From: Struthidea cinerea
Taxonomy: Eukaryota; Chordata; Aves; Passeriformes; Corcoracidae
Assembly: GCA_013397865.1 (NCBI GenBank)
Contig: VZTI01004959.1
Coordinates: 217,573 to 281,572 of the forward strand
Reading direction: 5' to 3'
Length of the DNA stretch: 64,000 bases
How positions within the stretch are numbered: the stretch's first letter is position 1; each line of letters opens with the position of its first letter. Positions 49,490 through 60,572 of the stretch are shown here, in pieces. The notes beneath the pieces are model-generated. The model was not told the origin of the DNA. It did no database searches and worked only from the letters and a program-made list of their open reading frames with translations. The position numbers and the translations under genes are program-made.

Positions 49490-49880
49490 ACAAGCTAAAA
49501 ATTTATTCATTGGCCAGCACCATCTTTGCTGTGTGTTTTAATATCTTTTCGCCACTGAGATACCCAATGAATTGTTCCTGTGCAGCAACAAATCGGGGAG
49601 GAAGAACAAAGTAGCTCGGTGGAATAGATAAATCAAATTTAGGCCTGGTAGTTTATTGAATCTAAATTGTGCCCGGTTGGCCCACGAGCTATATGAGCAA
49701 TCCATCTTGTGCTGATAATGGAGGGTCTTGAAATCCACCTGATGTTTGCATTATTAAATTCCAGCCTAATGAGCTCTGCTAATACATATTGAAGACAGTT
49801 GTAAGGAGCAGAATGGGAATCGGAGCGGGATAATTTGAAAGAAACATAAGCTGAGCATTTTACATGACTCAAGGGGTATA
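49490..49880. promoter_or_regulatory. possible conserved non-coding element
   Basis: Repeat-free, with ttcattggccagcacc, gatacccaatgaattg, cagcctaatgagctctgc and gcccggttggcccacg. No coding frame or splice context. Confidence 0.22.
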
Positions 49881-51276
49881 TCTACAATTACACATATAAC
49901 CAAAATTGAATTTAAATGGAATTTCTATTATCCCTGTCCTTTTACTAAGGAGAATGAAGTGTAAATGAAGTAAAAGTCTTTAGAGTTACTCGTGGTTTGG
50001 TTTTATTCTGGGGTTTAATAGATTCTTGTAATGATCTTCAGTGGCAGAAAAGTTTTAATATTTCATGGCTTTAGATGTTGTCTAAATATGGATAAAAGTG
50101 TGGAAATGGAAGCAGCTGTCTGTGCGGTGATTGTAGCACTTTGTAACACCCTGTTCAGGTTGTGCATTTTAAGGTGGAGCTGCTGGCCCCGAAAAGGAAC
50201 GACCCCTGCACCCCCCTGTGAGCTGAATTTGGTTTTCATAAATTACTGCCTAGTTCAGTAGGTGCTGGGATTAAATATTTGCCAATCTGACTGAGCTCTT
50301 GCCATTTAGACCACAGTTTATAGTGATTTTCCTCCCTGAGAAGGCCTGGTTTAAATGCTGGGTTCCTGTTCCTTGTTGGTTCTTTTCTTTTTGGCCTGGT
50401 GATACTTTTGAAAACTTAATATTTCATCAAGTGTAATGTTATTAGAGACTTATTCTCACTTAGTTCACTCATCAGGCAGTGAGATGGCAATAAAAGAGAA
50501 TGGCTCCTTTGAGACATTAATGCTTTGGAATAAATGATGTGCTAGAACAGAAATTTAATTAATTTACAGAGTATATTGATAGTCCCTTGTTACTGTGCTG
50601 TATATTTTTAATCTTCTTTAACATCTGTAGGAAAGTGTTTGAAAACCCCTGCAGTTGAGCAACTGGTAGATAATTAAGTAATAAGGGAAGAGGTTTCTAG
50701 AGGGAAAAAGGTTCTTTTTAAAGAATATTGTTGTAACATGGATTAAGTACTGCTGCTGTGATTTGGAGTGAAGAGAAAATTGTGTACTACCTAATAAAGT
50801 GCTGAGGAAGAGCTGTGTGACTCCCACTCTGAGCAGACTCTGCAGCCCTGGAAATATTGTTTTGTTTCTGTTTTATCCTCAAAATAGGTCTGATGGATTA
50901 CTCACTATGGCAGCAAATCTGCCACTTCATGAATGCACCACATTTGGGTCGTTGGAGTTCGGTCTGGGGGCAACTGGGGTGGGGAGATTGGGGTTTAAAG
51001 AAAGAAAACCTCTTAAAAGTCTCTTAAAGGCTTTGCTTAACCCAAAATGAATGCAGGGATTTGTATTGCATTAATATTGCCACTAATATGGACCTGATAT
51101 TGCCCTCCATAATCCCATTTATGTCATTTAACTGTGGGAACGGCTTTAAATAAAACAAGTGAAGAACCGAGTTCTGGTCTTCCATGCACGTGGGTTTCAT
51201 TGTGGGACCTGCAGAAAGGAACAGGAGATTGGGTTTAAAGCCCCGGAAATACTGTTTGGCAAGAGGTTGTTGACAG

Positions 51277-51418
51277 CCCATCCCTGGCAGTGCCCAAGGC
51301 CAGGCTGGACACTGGGGCTTGGAGCAGCCTGGGACAGTGGGAGGTGTCCCTGCCATGGCAGGGGTGGCATCAGTGGAGCTTTAAGGTCCTTCCAACCCAA
51401 ACCATTCCATGATTTGAT
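51277..51418 (+). mobile_element. CR1: CR1 LINE 3' fragment next to RSRC1 exon
   Basis: Sense: agcccatccctggcagtgcc, caaggccaggctggacactg, gtgggaggtgtccctgccat, aaggtccttccaacccaaac, cattccatgattt. It ends 47 bp before the exon at 51466, just upstream of the likely branchpoint. Confidence 0.94.
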
Positions 51419-51465
51419 AGGATAAATTTAACTAATTCTAACTCTTCTTTTCTTCTTCTTTTTAG

Positions 51466-51534
51466 CTAAAGCAGACGAAGCACTGAAGGCCAAGGAGAGA
51501 AGTGAAGAAGAAGCCAAGAGAAGAAAGGAAGAAG
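51466..51534 (+). CDS. RSRC1: RSRC1 internal coding exon (third in window), frame-neutral
   Basis: This 69-nt exon has a strong pyrimidine tract before the acceptor (cttcttttcttcttctttttag), a branchpoint-like ctaac near 51438 and donor GTGAGG. It starts with CT, completing the split Ala, and ends with G, the first base of an Asp codon finished by the next exon. The peptide begins AKADEALKAKERSEEEAK and continues RRKEE. Human has Asn where this bird has Ser after AKER. It is a highly charged heptad-like helix, the core of the coiled-coil part of RSRC1. Entry and exit are both after codon base one, so skipping removes 23 residues without changing frame. A + strand CR1 fragment ends only about 47 bp upstream. 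Confidence 0.97.
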
Positions 51535-51828
51535 GTGAGGAATTTTCTTTTATTTCATAACAAACTAAAGCCCAGGAAGTCAGAAATGATTGTTTTTAAG
51601 GGTCCAAGCTCCAGTGGGGCTGTGGGATTTTCCTCCCCAAACTGATGATGGAATTTGGTGCCCTGAATGCTGGTGGGATCAGAGCTGCTGCCTCTGCAGC
51701 CTGGCAGCTGGAAAAATTAAACCGAATGGATTGAAATGTCAGGGAGTGATGGGAAGAGACATTTCCACCCCTGTGAGGGAGCCAACCCAAACAATCCCAG
51801 GAGCCTCAAATCCTCACTGGAGCTGTGT

Positions 51829-51887
51829 GGAACTGGAGGGGCTTTAAGGTCCCTTCCAACCCAAACAATTCTGGGATTCCATGATTT
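51829..51887 (+). mobile_element. CR1: CR1 LINE 3' tail
   Basis: Sense tail: gaactggaggggctttaagg, tcccttccaacccaaacaat, tctgggattccatgattt. The preceding ~50 bp (aacccaaacaatcccagg) may be a second, eroded tail. Confidence 0.88.
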
Positions 51888-52716
51888 ACTTACAAGAGGT
51901 GCCTCAGGGAAATTCCCCAGTTTTGAAACCAGGGCTGCTGTGAATTTCATTCAAAATCAGAATGTTCTGATCTTTAGTTTGTTTTACCTGGGGACTGTGG
52001 GATGCTGAGAGGAATTAGTTGGTGCTCCCATGAATCCTGCTCAGAGAAGGTTCTAGTGATACCAAGGAAGGAAATTCTAGTGGAAAAGTGGGATAGCACA
52101 GACACGGCAAGACAGGGAAGGGACACTTGGAATTCTGGCTGGAAAAAGCACCAAACCAGCCAGCTGTGCCCCCTCCCTGCTGTGATTCCTGGATTTTGGA
52201 GCCGCCGGGCCCAGGGGGAGCCTTTCCACCTGGAGGAATCACCCAGCCAGGCTCCAGGGATGTTGGGATGAGGTGGTTGGGTCCCACCGGCACCAATTTG
52301 CCGGGAAGGTTTGGAGAAAACCATGGGTTTTTGTGCTTACACCCCACTGTGAGTGGCACACGTGCCAGCAGGGGCTGGGGAAGGCGAGCGTGGAAAGGCA
52401 GAGGGGAGAAAAAAGGGGCGACTTGGGAACAATGGCAATTTCCAGGAAAACGGGGAGGAAAACTTCTTTACAATTTATTAATTAGCCATGAAAACTGTCC
52501 TGGGGTGGCTTTGAAGAGTTGTGAGGATGTCACAGTGTTCAAAAACGAAGAGAAGATTTTCCCTGAATAACTCAAATTCGTCCATTTGCTGAGGAGTTGG
52601 CTCCCAGTGAGGAATAAAAGAGTCCATTCTCACTGGAAAATCCAAAGTCTTATTAAATTGTGTACGAAGCATTGGAACATTCCAAGGCATCCAGGGGATG
52701 CACACTGGGAAACTCC

Positions 52717-52903
52717 AGTTTTTGTTAGGTTTATGTCCTGAATGGATTCAAAATTCCAGGTTTAGGTAGGTTTGTGTCCCACATGGATTCAAAATTCCAG
52801 GTTTAGGTAGGTTTATGTCCCACATGGATTCAAAATTCCAGGTTTAGGTAGGTTTATGTCCTGAATGGATTCAAAATTCCAGGTTTAGGTAGGGTTATGT
52901 CCT
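52717..52903. repeat. 41-bp tandem repeat (~4.5 copies)
   Basis: The unit contains caggtttaggtaggttta and catggattcaaaattc. The word tggattcaaaattccag recurs at exactly 41-bp spacing (52743, 52784, 52825, 52866). Copies alternate between tcccacatgg and tcctgaatgg versions. Confidence 0.95.
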
Positions 52904-53074
52904 GTGGGGATTTGCAAGCAGGACATTTACCAGTGCTTAGTTCGTTCCCTTTCCTGTCCCAGCCATGCTGGGCTCCAGTGGCATCTTTTGCTTGGAAAAA
53001 GAGCTTTTTGCATTTTTTCTCAGTTCTTCTTTCCTCACACAACATCTCTGGGTGTTTTTTAACCCTCTTTGGAT

Positions 53075-53164
53075 CGCGGGATCACTGGGGTTGGAAAAAA
53101 CCTCCCAGACCATTGATTCCAACCTGGGACTGATCCCCACCGGAGCACTGAGTGCCCCGTCCAG
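53075..53164 (-). mobile_element. CR1: CR1 LINE 3' tail, older subfamily
   Basis: Reverse tail: gggatcactggggttggaaa, aaacctcccagaccattgat, tccaacctgggactgatccc, agtgccccgtccag. Confidence 0.82.
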
Positions 53165-53167
53165 TCA

Positions 53168-53196
53168 CTGGAATTAAATTAAATTAAATTAAATCT
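53168..53196. repeat. TTAAA microsatellite
   Basis: Short pentanucleotide run (attaaattaaattaaat) directly after a CR1 tail fragment. Confidence 0.85.
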
Positions 53197-55068
53197 TTAA
53201 AAATAATTTCTAAATTACGGTTTTTAAAAACATTTGATTTCTCTAATCGTCCTCATTTTATTTCCTTAACTAGAACTCTCCAAAAGGAAATCCCATCCTG
53301 TGTGGGGCACCCTGTGACTCCTTTACCCAGGAGCTGCAATAAAAATAATTCTACAAATAGAACAATCCTTCCCCAACCCACAAAAACTGGTTATTGCCCA
53401 CCCCATGGCGAGGGTGTCTTAACATCCCTTTTATTGTCATTTTATTGCCAAATCAGGTGTGAGATTAGACGTTGGATGTTCCATGTAATCTGCTCAGAAA
53501 TCAAATTATTTGACCTCCAAGCCCAGCGCTGCCCCTTCCCGCTGGTTTCCTGTTAAATATGCAGCATTTCCCCGGCATGAATAAAAAATTGAGGACAAAT
53601 TAGAATCTACAGACAGCTGACCCCAGCTCCAGATTAGAGGCTGGGGGCTTGTGCTGGTTTAAATGTTTTAATTACCACAGTCCCTCCAGCCCGCTGAAGG
53701 ACACACAGCAAAATGCTGATTTTTTTTTTTTTTTTAAGTGACTAAAAAGCAAAGCAAGAAAGAAAAGGCTCCCCCCGCCTCATTTGAATCTTTCAGTTTG
53801 ATTACATTTGCACTTCCATTGGAGCTATGCTAATCTGCTGCATGAAATTAGGTCTATTAGCAAAAAAAGCTACTTTTGCAGGAGTTTTTCTGTGGTTGGA
53901 TTTCTGTACTTCGGTGTTTGTTTACTTGCTTTGGGACTGCTCGAAAAGTGACAAAATCCAGAGGGGATTTGGCCACCAAACTTGGGTTTCACTCCAGGCA
54001 AATTCCAAGTGGGTGAAGTGGGCAAGAGAAAAATTGAAAAAAAAAACCCGTGAAGGAAAAATTGGAACGTGTTGGATGATGTTAGGGAGAAATCTGGGGC
54101 TCGTTTCTCTTAGTCTGCCACAAACAACAACATTTTTAAATATTGAGTTTAAAATACATCATGTCAGGGCCTGTGCGGGGAGGAGGAGCTGGGGATGCCT
54201 CAGAAAACCAGGAAAAGAAGTTGTTCCAGAATAGAAAACAGGGATTTTTTGGCCATCCATCCATAGGTGGATCGATGGGAGGGTGGTGCTGGGTGGGGCA
54301 GGCGTTATCCTGGTGCCTTCATCCCGGAATTTGCATTTCCCGTGCCGGGCGCGTGCTGGCCCGGCGCTGAACTGATTAGTTCTGCCTCCCCGGTAAGCAC
54401 TGCGCCGTTCTGATGTACTCTGGGGAAATAAATTTGGCAGAAAAGCAGCACGAGTAGATTTAATTATCACTGCGAGACCTTTCCCTTTCCTGGCTTAGTG
54501 ATCCCAAAACTCCGCGCCTTTCCCTGGAATCTGCGCCGGCGCCGAGCGCCGCTCCCCAGTTTGTCCCTCCACGCCGTGATAAGCCAAGCAATTACTGGTT
54601 TATTGATTTTTCATCAGGGCAAATTTAAAGTTGATTTTTTTTCCCTGCAAAGGCAGGGGTGATTAAGTGTTTCCCGTCGGTTGAGTCCCGGAGAGCTCCG
54701 TGGCAGAATCCAATATCCTGAGGTCAGCCTCTGCAGGGAGATAATACGGTGTCTTGGCCACGTGTGAGGGAGAGGAATCAGGGCTACAAATGTGAGGGGA
54801 TATCTGTGGAGACAGTTTAATTTGTTCCATTTATATGAACAAGTCGTGTGGCACATGCTTGGAAAATATCATTTTGAATGGGCTTGGAAATGAGGCCCAC
54901 GTGGGCAGGGGGAGGGAGGGATGCAAACGAGAGCGGGGACGTCGGGCTGGGAGACAGCCGGCCTTAAACAGGGAATCAGCCCCATCCCCGAGGGGTCATT
55001 CCCAGCTTTTACTGGTCTCTCTGTGCTGCTGGGGTGGTTTTTCTTCAGCAAAGTGAAATTTTTTCAAG

Positions 55069-55112
55069 TCTTCAGGTGCCTCCAGCCCAAACCGTTCCAT
55101 GGTTCTGTGATT
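55069..55112 (+). mobile_element. CR1: CR1 LINE 3' tail
   Basis: Sense tail only: aagtcttcaggtgcctccag, cccaaaccgttccatggttc, tgtgat. Confidence 0.75.
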
Positions 55113-56310
55113 TCGAGTGGTGGAGGGGTCACCAAAGCAAAGTTAGAATGTACAAAAAAAAAACCTGGAGTACTCAACTTTTGGAATATCCCTTAATTAT
55201 AAACTCTGTAAACCCAAATTAAAAGTTTTATTTTTTTACATTCATCTTTAACCTGCTGGCCAGGAGTTCTCACATGAAGAGTCTTGTCCATGGCCACCAC
55301 AGAACATCCTGAGCAGGACGGGACCCACAGGGATCACGATTACAGTAACCCCTGACCCTGCCCAGGACACCCCAACCCACTGATTTCCCTTCCCACTTCC
55401 TTTAGAGAGAGTTAAAAGACTTTCCCTGGGTGTAATGGATATGAAACCACAGGCTGGATGTGCCAGGAGAAGATTTGCTGGGGTGAGGTCAGGCTGGGAG
55501 CTGTAATAAGTTAAAGAGCTTTACTCAGCCCTATATTGGGATGCCCTTAAGTTCAGCAGTTACTGCCTGAGGTCATCATTTATCTTCAGTAAATTTTCCT
55601 GAAGTTCATTGTGGTGGCAAAGACCAAACTCAATCTGTTTAACCCCCAAATTATTTCATGCAGACAGTACATTTATAGAAACACATGGATTGTTTTTTCC
55701 TGCCTTCTCAAAGCTGGAATTTCCGATATTCCCTGGTTTTGCCTGGATAATGGCAGGTTTGGAGCCCCGCCCTGGGTGTCCCTGGTGTGCCAGTGTCACT
55801 TCATTAGGCTGACACCAACACCTGGTGTTGTGCTGCTGGTCCCAGGAGGCTGTTCCAGCATCTGGCACACACTGTGATCTTCTTTTATCTCTGTTTAATC
55901 TTTTTATTGCTGGTTTGGAATTAAAAGGGGGCAGGAGCAAATCAAGGAGAAAATAAAAAATATCAAGTTTTGGTGCAGTGGCAGAGTGTGGCTGGTTAGG
56001 AAGAGCAGCCACACAGTGGCAATGAGAGCTGGGAAGGGTAACGGGAATTTGGGGTTTGGCCACTCTCTGTGTGGCAGAGCTGAGGGAAAGGGAATTGGAA
56101 AGGGGATCGATGGCCCCCCATGGATAAGGGCTGCTGGAGGAATCAATTCCAGGCTTTTTATTAAAGCTGCTGTAATTAATAATCACTTTTAAATGTGTTC
56201 CTGAAATTGTACCCTGCTTTGTGCCTGCCCATCCTCTCCTGTCCTTTGTATTCCAGACTTCCCTCTTCTGCTTCCCTGCTTTCCCTGAAGAGCCCCCGAT
56301 CCCAGTGTCC

Positions 56311-56732
56311 CGGAGCTGCTCCGGGGCTGGAGCCCCTCTGGAGCCAGGCTGGGAGAGCTGGGGGTGCTCACCAGGAGAGGAGAAGGCTCCAGGGAGAGCT
56401 CAGAGCTCCCTGCAGGGCCTGAAGGGGCTCCAGGAGAGCTGGAGAGGGACTGGGGACAAGGGATGGAGGGACAGGACACAGGGAATGGCTTCCCAGTGCC
56501 AGAGGGCAGGGATGGGGGGGATATTGGGAAGGAATTGTTCCCTGGGAGGGGGGGGATGCCCTGGCACAGGGTGCCCAGAGCAGCTGTGGCTGCCCCTGGA
56601 TCCCTGGCAGTGCCCAAGGCCAGGCTGGACATTGGGGCTTGGAGCAGCCTGGGACAGTGGGAGGTGTCCCTGCCATGGCAGGGGTGGCACTGGATGGGAT
56701 TTGAGGTCCTTTCCAACCCAAACCATTCCATA
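56311..56732 (+). mobile_element. CR1: CR1 LINE 3' fragment, longest in window (~420 bp)
   Basis: Sense CR1 extending furthest 5': ggagctgctccggggctgga, gagaggagaaggctccaggg, gctggagagggactggggac, gacaggacacagggaatggc, gatattgggaaggaattgtt, gtccctgccatggcaggggt, ccaacccaaaccattccat. Frames of 108-202 codons on both strands are repeat-derived. It contains a G-run at 56544-56551. Confidence 0.96.
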
Positions 56733-57117
56733 AATCCTTGATAAATATCAAAGAATATTTGCAGCTGATATTCGAGTGATTTTATTTTAGCAATCACAGC
56801 TGGTGTCCTTAAATTTTTACTGTTCTACAAGTGAAACAGGGAAATTTATGATCTCCCTAAGAGGGAAATTTAGGATTTATTTTTACAAATGAAAAGTCTT
56901 GAAATCGTCTTCAGATTTCCGGGTGAGAAGCAAATCTGGTTTCTGTACTTCATTAATGTGGTGTGTTTTCCTGTCATCTCCCTGGCGTTTATTTGTGCTG
57001 AAGGAGAAGTCACTTAAGGGAATGGGGCTGTAAAAACCATCATGGAATTGGTTATCGGACTTGGGTCAGTTGAAACACAAATTTATAGCTACGTATTGAA
57101 AAGCTGTTTCTAAAGGG

Positions 57118-57515
57118 AAAATAAACAGGGAGGTATGGGGAAAATAAATAGGGATGTATGGGAAATAAACAGGGGATTATGGGGAAAATAGACAGGGATG
57201 TGTGGGAAATAAACAGGGGCTTGTGGGGAAAATAGGGATGTGTGGGAAATAAACGGGGTTATGGGGAAAATAGGGATGTGTGGGTGTCCTAGTTTGGACA
57301 AAGAAAAGAAACAAGGATGTATGGGGAAAATAAATAGGGTGTATGGGAAATAAACAGGGGGTTATGGGGAAAATAGACAGGGGTTATGGGGAAAATAGGT
57401 GTGGAGGAAATAAATAGGGGTGTATGGGAAAATAAACAGAGGTATATAGGGAAAATAAACAGGGGTGTATGGGAGACAAACAGGGGTGTATGGGAGACAG
57501 ACAGGGGTGCATGGA
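57118..57515. repeat. minisatellite of ~20-30-bp units (~400 bp)
   Basis: Variable units of the type gggaaataaacaggg plus atgtatgg or gttatgg. The array is interrupted near 57289-57320 by non-repeat sequence (tcctagtttggacaaag). The minus strand gives Phe/Pro/Ile/Ser/His-rich repetitive frames that I reject as genes. Confidence 0.93.
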
Positions 57516-58479
57516 ACAAAATTCCAGATCCATTTTCTTAAACCACAGTCCCTGGTGTGGGGATTTTATTTTGATAAGAAGTGGGGTTTTGTGGATCTGG
57601 GCCATGTGAACACCACACAGGTACTTCCGGAGGGGTGTTTTTCTGGGAATCTGTGGGATGAGCATGAGACTTCACTGAGAATTGTCTTATTTAGGCTGGC
57701 TGAGGCCTGGATAAGTCGGGAACTTAGAGGTGGATCATATTTTCTTGGTGCTGGGCAGACCTTTAGCTGCTGTGAGTGACATTATCCCACATCCCAGCTA
57801 AAGGCCCGGCCCAGGAAAGAAGCAGAAAAATAACTCAAACCAAGCAACATCTCCCTAAAGTACATTTCCTTTTCCCTGCAACCACTCCGAGGTGTTTGAG
57901 GGCAGCCCGAGGTGGCTGCAGCTGCTGTGCCTTTCCCCGGATGGGCTTCTGAGGGTCAGTACCAGGAGTGGGAATAAAAGGCTGGAAGTTCCTGACGCGG
58001 GGCACCGAGTGCCAGCACGGATCCCATGGAACACGGGATCCCCTGGAAGGGCTCTGTGGGGTTTCCACACGCTGTAACAGGCACGGGGCAGAGAAAGGAG
58101 CGCTGGGCACGTGCCAGCAGCACTTTTTGAAGTGCCAACACAAAGTGATCCCTGGAAAAGCTGGAGAGCCTCCAAGCTGCAGCCCTGCTGTCCTGCACGG
58201 CTTCGCTGCGCTCACCCACAGCTTATTTCCACTCCAATACACCAGTTTTTTCCCTGTATCCAACGCACCGTCCCATTTTCCCGTCACTTCTCTGCTGGTG
58301 GATCCGGGGATCCAGCAGCAAAAGCAGGAATTCTTGCTCTGCCCATGTCAGTGTGTGGGTTTAACGTGGACAAATTGCTCTGTAGGAAACATCCGTGTGG
58401 GATCCACGCTGGTGAGTCTGTACCTCCAGCACAGAGGTTATTTGGGATAGAGGTATGGAAGAGATAGAAGCAGGCAGTA

Positions 58480-58760
58480 ATTGCCTTTAAGATCAGAGCA
58501 CAAAGCATTACCTTGGATTTTACAAGGCCAGCGAGCAACAAAAGAGCAGTAATTTATGAGCTCAGCGTAAAAGAAGAGCATAATTGCATTAAAAATTAAT
58601 GCTAATGAACACTAAAATGGGGAAGGTGGTTATGATGAAAGTTTGGATTCATCTTCCCCGGGTTGAATGATGGCTGGTGCCTTGATTAATGGCTTAATTT
58701 CTATCAATTAGCGGGGAGAAATCTCCACTGAGACAAGGGTAAATTGAGCATTGAATTACA
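58480..58760. promoter_or_regulatory. possible conserved non-coding element
   Basis: Unique block with ttaatgctaatgaacac, ccttgattaatggctta, tatcaattagcggggag and gagcataattgcatt between minisatellite-rich regions. Called on texture only. Confidence 0.22.
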
Positions 58761-59010
58761 GCCCTGGCTTTGTGTGCCCAGGAAGGAGCGCGGCGGCTCC
58801 GGTGTCGGCGCGGTGACAAACGTGGGGTGGCCACAAGTCCAGCAAAATTTACTGTGCCGGGGCTGGCCCCAGCCCTCCACCGGCTGAGTGTGGCTCTTGC
58901 CCAGGATGTTTTCAGAAATACCCCAAAAAGCCCCAAAATGGGGGTGCAGGGGTGTGAGGAGGGCAGTGCTGAAGGCGACCTGCACACGGGACGTGCAGAG
59001 ATTTCACCTT

Positions 59011-59070
59011 CTTAAATTCAAAGTTCTTGAATTTAAAGTTCTTAAGTTCAAGGTTCTTAAATTCAGAGCT
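59011..59070. repeat. 15-bp tandem repeat (4 copies)
   Basis: Four consecutive 15-bp units: cttaaattcaaagtt, cttgaatttaaagtt, cttaagttcaaggtt, cttaaattcagagct. Confidence 0.95.
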
Positions 59071-59629
59071 CACTTGCTGAACTTCCCCCTCCTGTTTTCT
59101 GCTGCGTTTTATACCTAATGCTCCCAGGTTTTTAAAGGAAAAGCTGTTCGTGTCCAGGCTTGGTTTAAGGTCCTGTAACAACGAGGTTATTATCACTATA
59201 ATGTATTAAAACAGCAAACTTAGAGTAGTCTGGTACTCTCTGTAGTACACTCTGTAGTATTCTCTCTAGTAAGTACCACAGTGCTCACAAAATGCTATTT
59301 TTAATCTATTTTATTAACCTCCCTCTCACAGGATTTTAAAACAATCCTGGACAAAGTTTTGTCTTGTTAATTCGCATTTTTCCAACTTAATTGGAAATCC
59401 CGCGTGCTCCCTGTAGTAAATAAATGTCGGATTACTCACAACTTGCTACTTTAATGCATTTAATTGTATTTTCCAAGCGCTTGCAATGAAGCTGGGAGCA
59501 GAGAAATGAACAGGCGAAGCTTTCTCTGCCCAGTTTCTCTTTTTGGAGCCGTGGTTATTGTTCCTGCGCCTCTGCCTGGGGAAAGTTCTTTCCCTGGAAA
59601 TCCCAACAGCTGGGAAAGAGTGCGGCCAA

Positions 59630-59865
59630 GTGTCGGAGCGGAGCTCGGCCGGAGCTCGGGGATCGGGCAGCGGGAATGGGAAGCCTTATCCTGGATGGGG
59701 TGGGAGAGGGATGAGGGGGGCTGGAAGCTGGTCCCGGCATCCGGGATGGGTCGTGCAGGGATGCTCCGCTCGGAGCATCCCCGGGCTCGGCACCCGCGGC
59801 GCGGAGGCTCCGGCGCTGTTGAGCGAGGCGGTGCCTCCCTCTAACGGCAGCGGAGCCCGGCCGGG
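59630..59865. other. CpG-dense block next to the GC-rich minisatellite
   Basis: CpG-rich unique sequence (cggagcggagctcggccgg, cacccgcggcgcggaggctc) inside the intron, continuous with the minisatellite. It could be a methylated GC-rich repeat flank or an intragenic CpG island. I see no start exon beside it. Confidence 0.4.
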
Positions 59866-60316
59866 AAACATCCCGGGATAGCCCCGGAGACATCCCGGGA
59901 CAGCCGGGGAAACAGCCCCGGGACAGCCCGGAAACATCCCGGGATAGCCGGGGAAACATCCCCGGGGATAGCCCGGGAAACATCCCGGGATAGCCGGGGA
60001 AACAGCCCCGGGACAGCCCGGAAACATCCCGGGATAGCCGGGGAAACAGCCCCGGGACAGCCCGGAAACATCCCTGGGGACAGCCCGGGAAACATCCCGG
60101 GACAGCCCGGGAAACATCCCGGGATAGCCCGGAAACATCCCGGGATAGCCGGGGAAACAGCCCCGGGACAGCCCGGAAACATCCCGGGATAGCCCGGAAA
60201 CATCCCGGGACAGCCCGGGAAACATCCCGGGATAGCCGGGGAAACAGCCCCGGGGATAGCCTGGGAAACATCCCGGGACAGCCCGGGAAACAGCCCCGGG
60301 GATACCCGGGATAGCC
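59866..60316. repeat. GC-rich ~22-bp minisatellite with CCCGGG in each unit
   Basis: About 20 units of 21-25 bp of the type gaaacatcccgggatagccc, with variants gaaacagccccgggacagcc. Almost every unit carries the palindrome CCCGGG and several CpGs. The minus strand is open for 402 codons across it only because the unit lacks stop codons in several frames. Confidence 0.95.
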
Positions 60317-60459
60317 CCCTCCGGCCTGAGCAGGAGAGACTTGGAGTGCCGGGAGTGTTGTGTTCAGATCCTTCGGGAACGGGACGTTTCTGGGCTGATG
60401 CCCTCGGGATTTTGCTCCGGCTGTTGGGAGCTCTCGCCTCTGGAGTGGCCGCTGAGGCT

Positions 60460-60572
60460 CCGGGGAGGATCCCCGGGGAGGATCTCCAGGCAGGACTTCC
60501 AGGGATGGTCCCCGGGGAGGATCTCCAGGCAGGACTTCCAGGGATGGTCCCCGGGGAGGATCTCCAGGCAGC
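60460..60572. repeat. 39-bp tandem repeat (~3 copies)
   Basis: The word ccccggggaggatctccagg recurs at 60471 (variant), 60510 and 60549. The unit also contains caggacttccagggatggt. It lies just beyond the ~22-bp GC-rich array. Confidence 0.93.

Larger units (their letters stand above)
27336..51465 (+). other. RSRC1 intron, complete (24.1 kb)
   Basis: The largest intron. It holds CR1 copies at 28.7, 31.95, 34.0, 36.4, 36.6, 37.6, 40.1, 41.2 (two, inverted), 43.9, 44.4, 47.7, 48.7 and 51.3 kb, the assembly gap at 30.84 kb, a candidate LTR near 35.5-35.8 kb, a TTTC/TGTC microsatellite (37.42-37.49 kb), a ~200-bp direct duplication (45.8-46.2 kb), a palindromic repeat (45.1 kb) and a polypurine tract (48.9-49.1 kb). 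Repeat-free TAAT-rich blocks lie at 29.5-29.8, 34.4-35.0, 37.0-37.4, 42.1-42.5, 46.2-46.6 and 49.5-49.9 kb. Two candidate cryptic exons (32.6 kb, minus; 44.7 kb, plus) are listed separately. Confidence 0.85.

Noticed and set aside
56189..56797. 202-codon minus frame and 170-codon plus frame
   Set aside because: Both lie on the CR1 fragment at 56311-56732 and recur at other GC-rich CR1 copies; they do not match the reverse-transcriptase frame.
57110..57665. Repetitive Phe/Pro/Ser/His minus-strand frames
   Set aside because: Translation of the irregular minisatellite, with several overlapping frames open.
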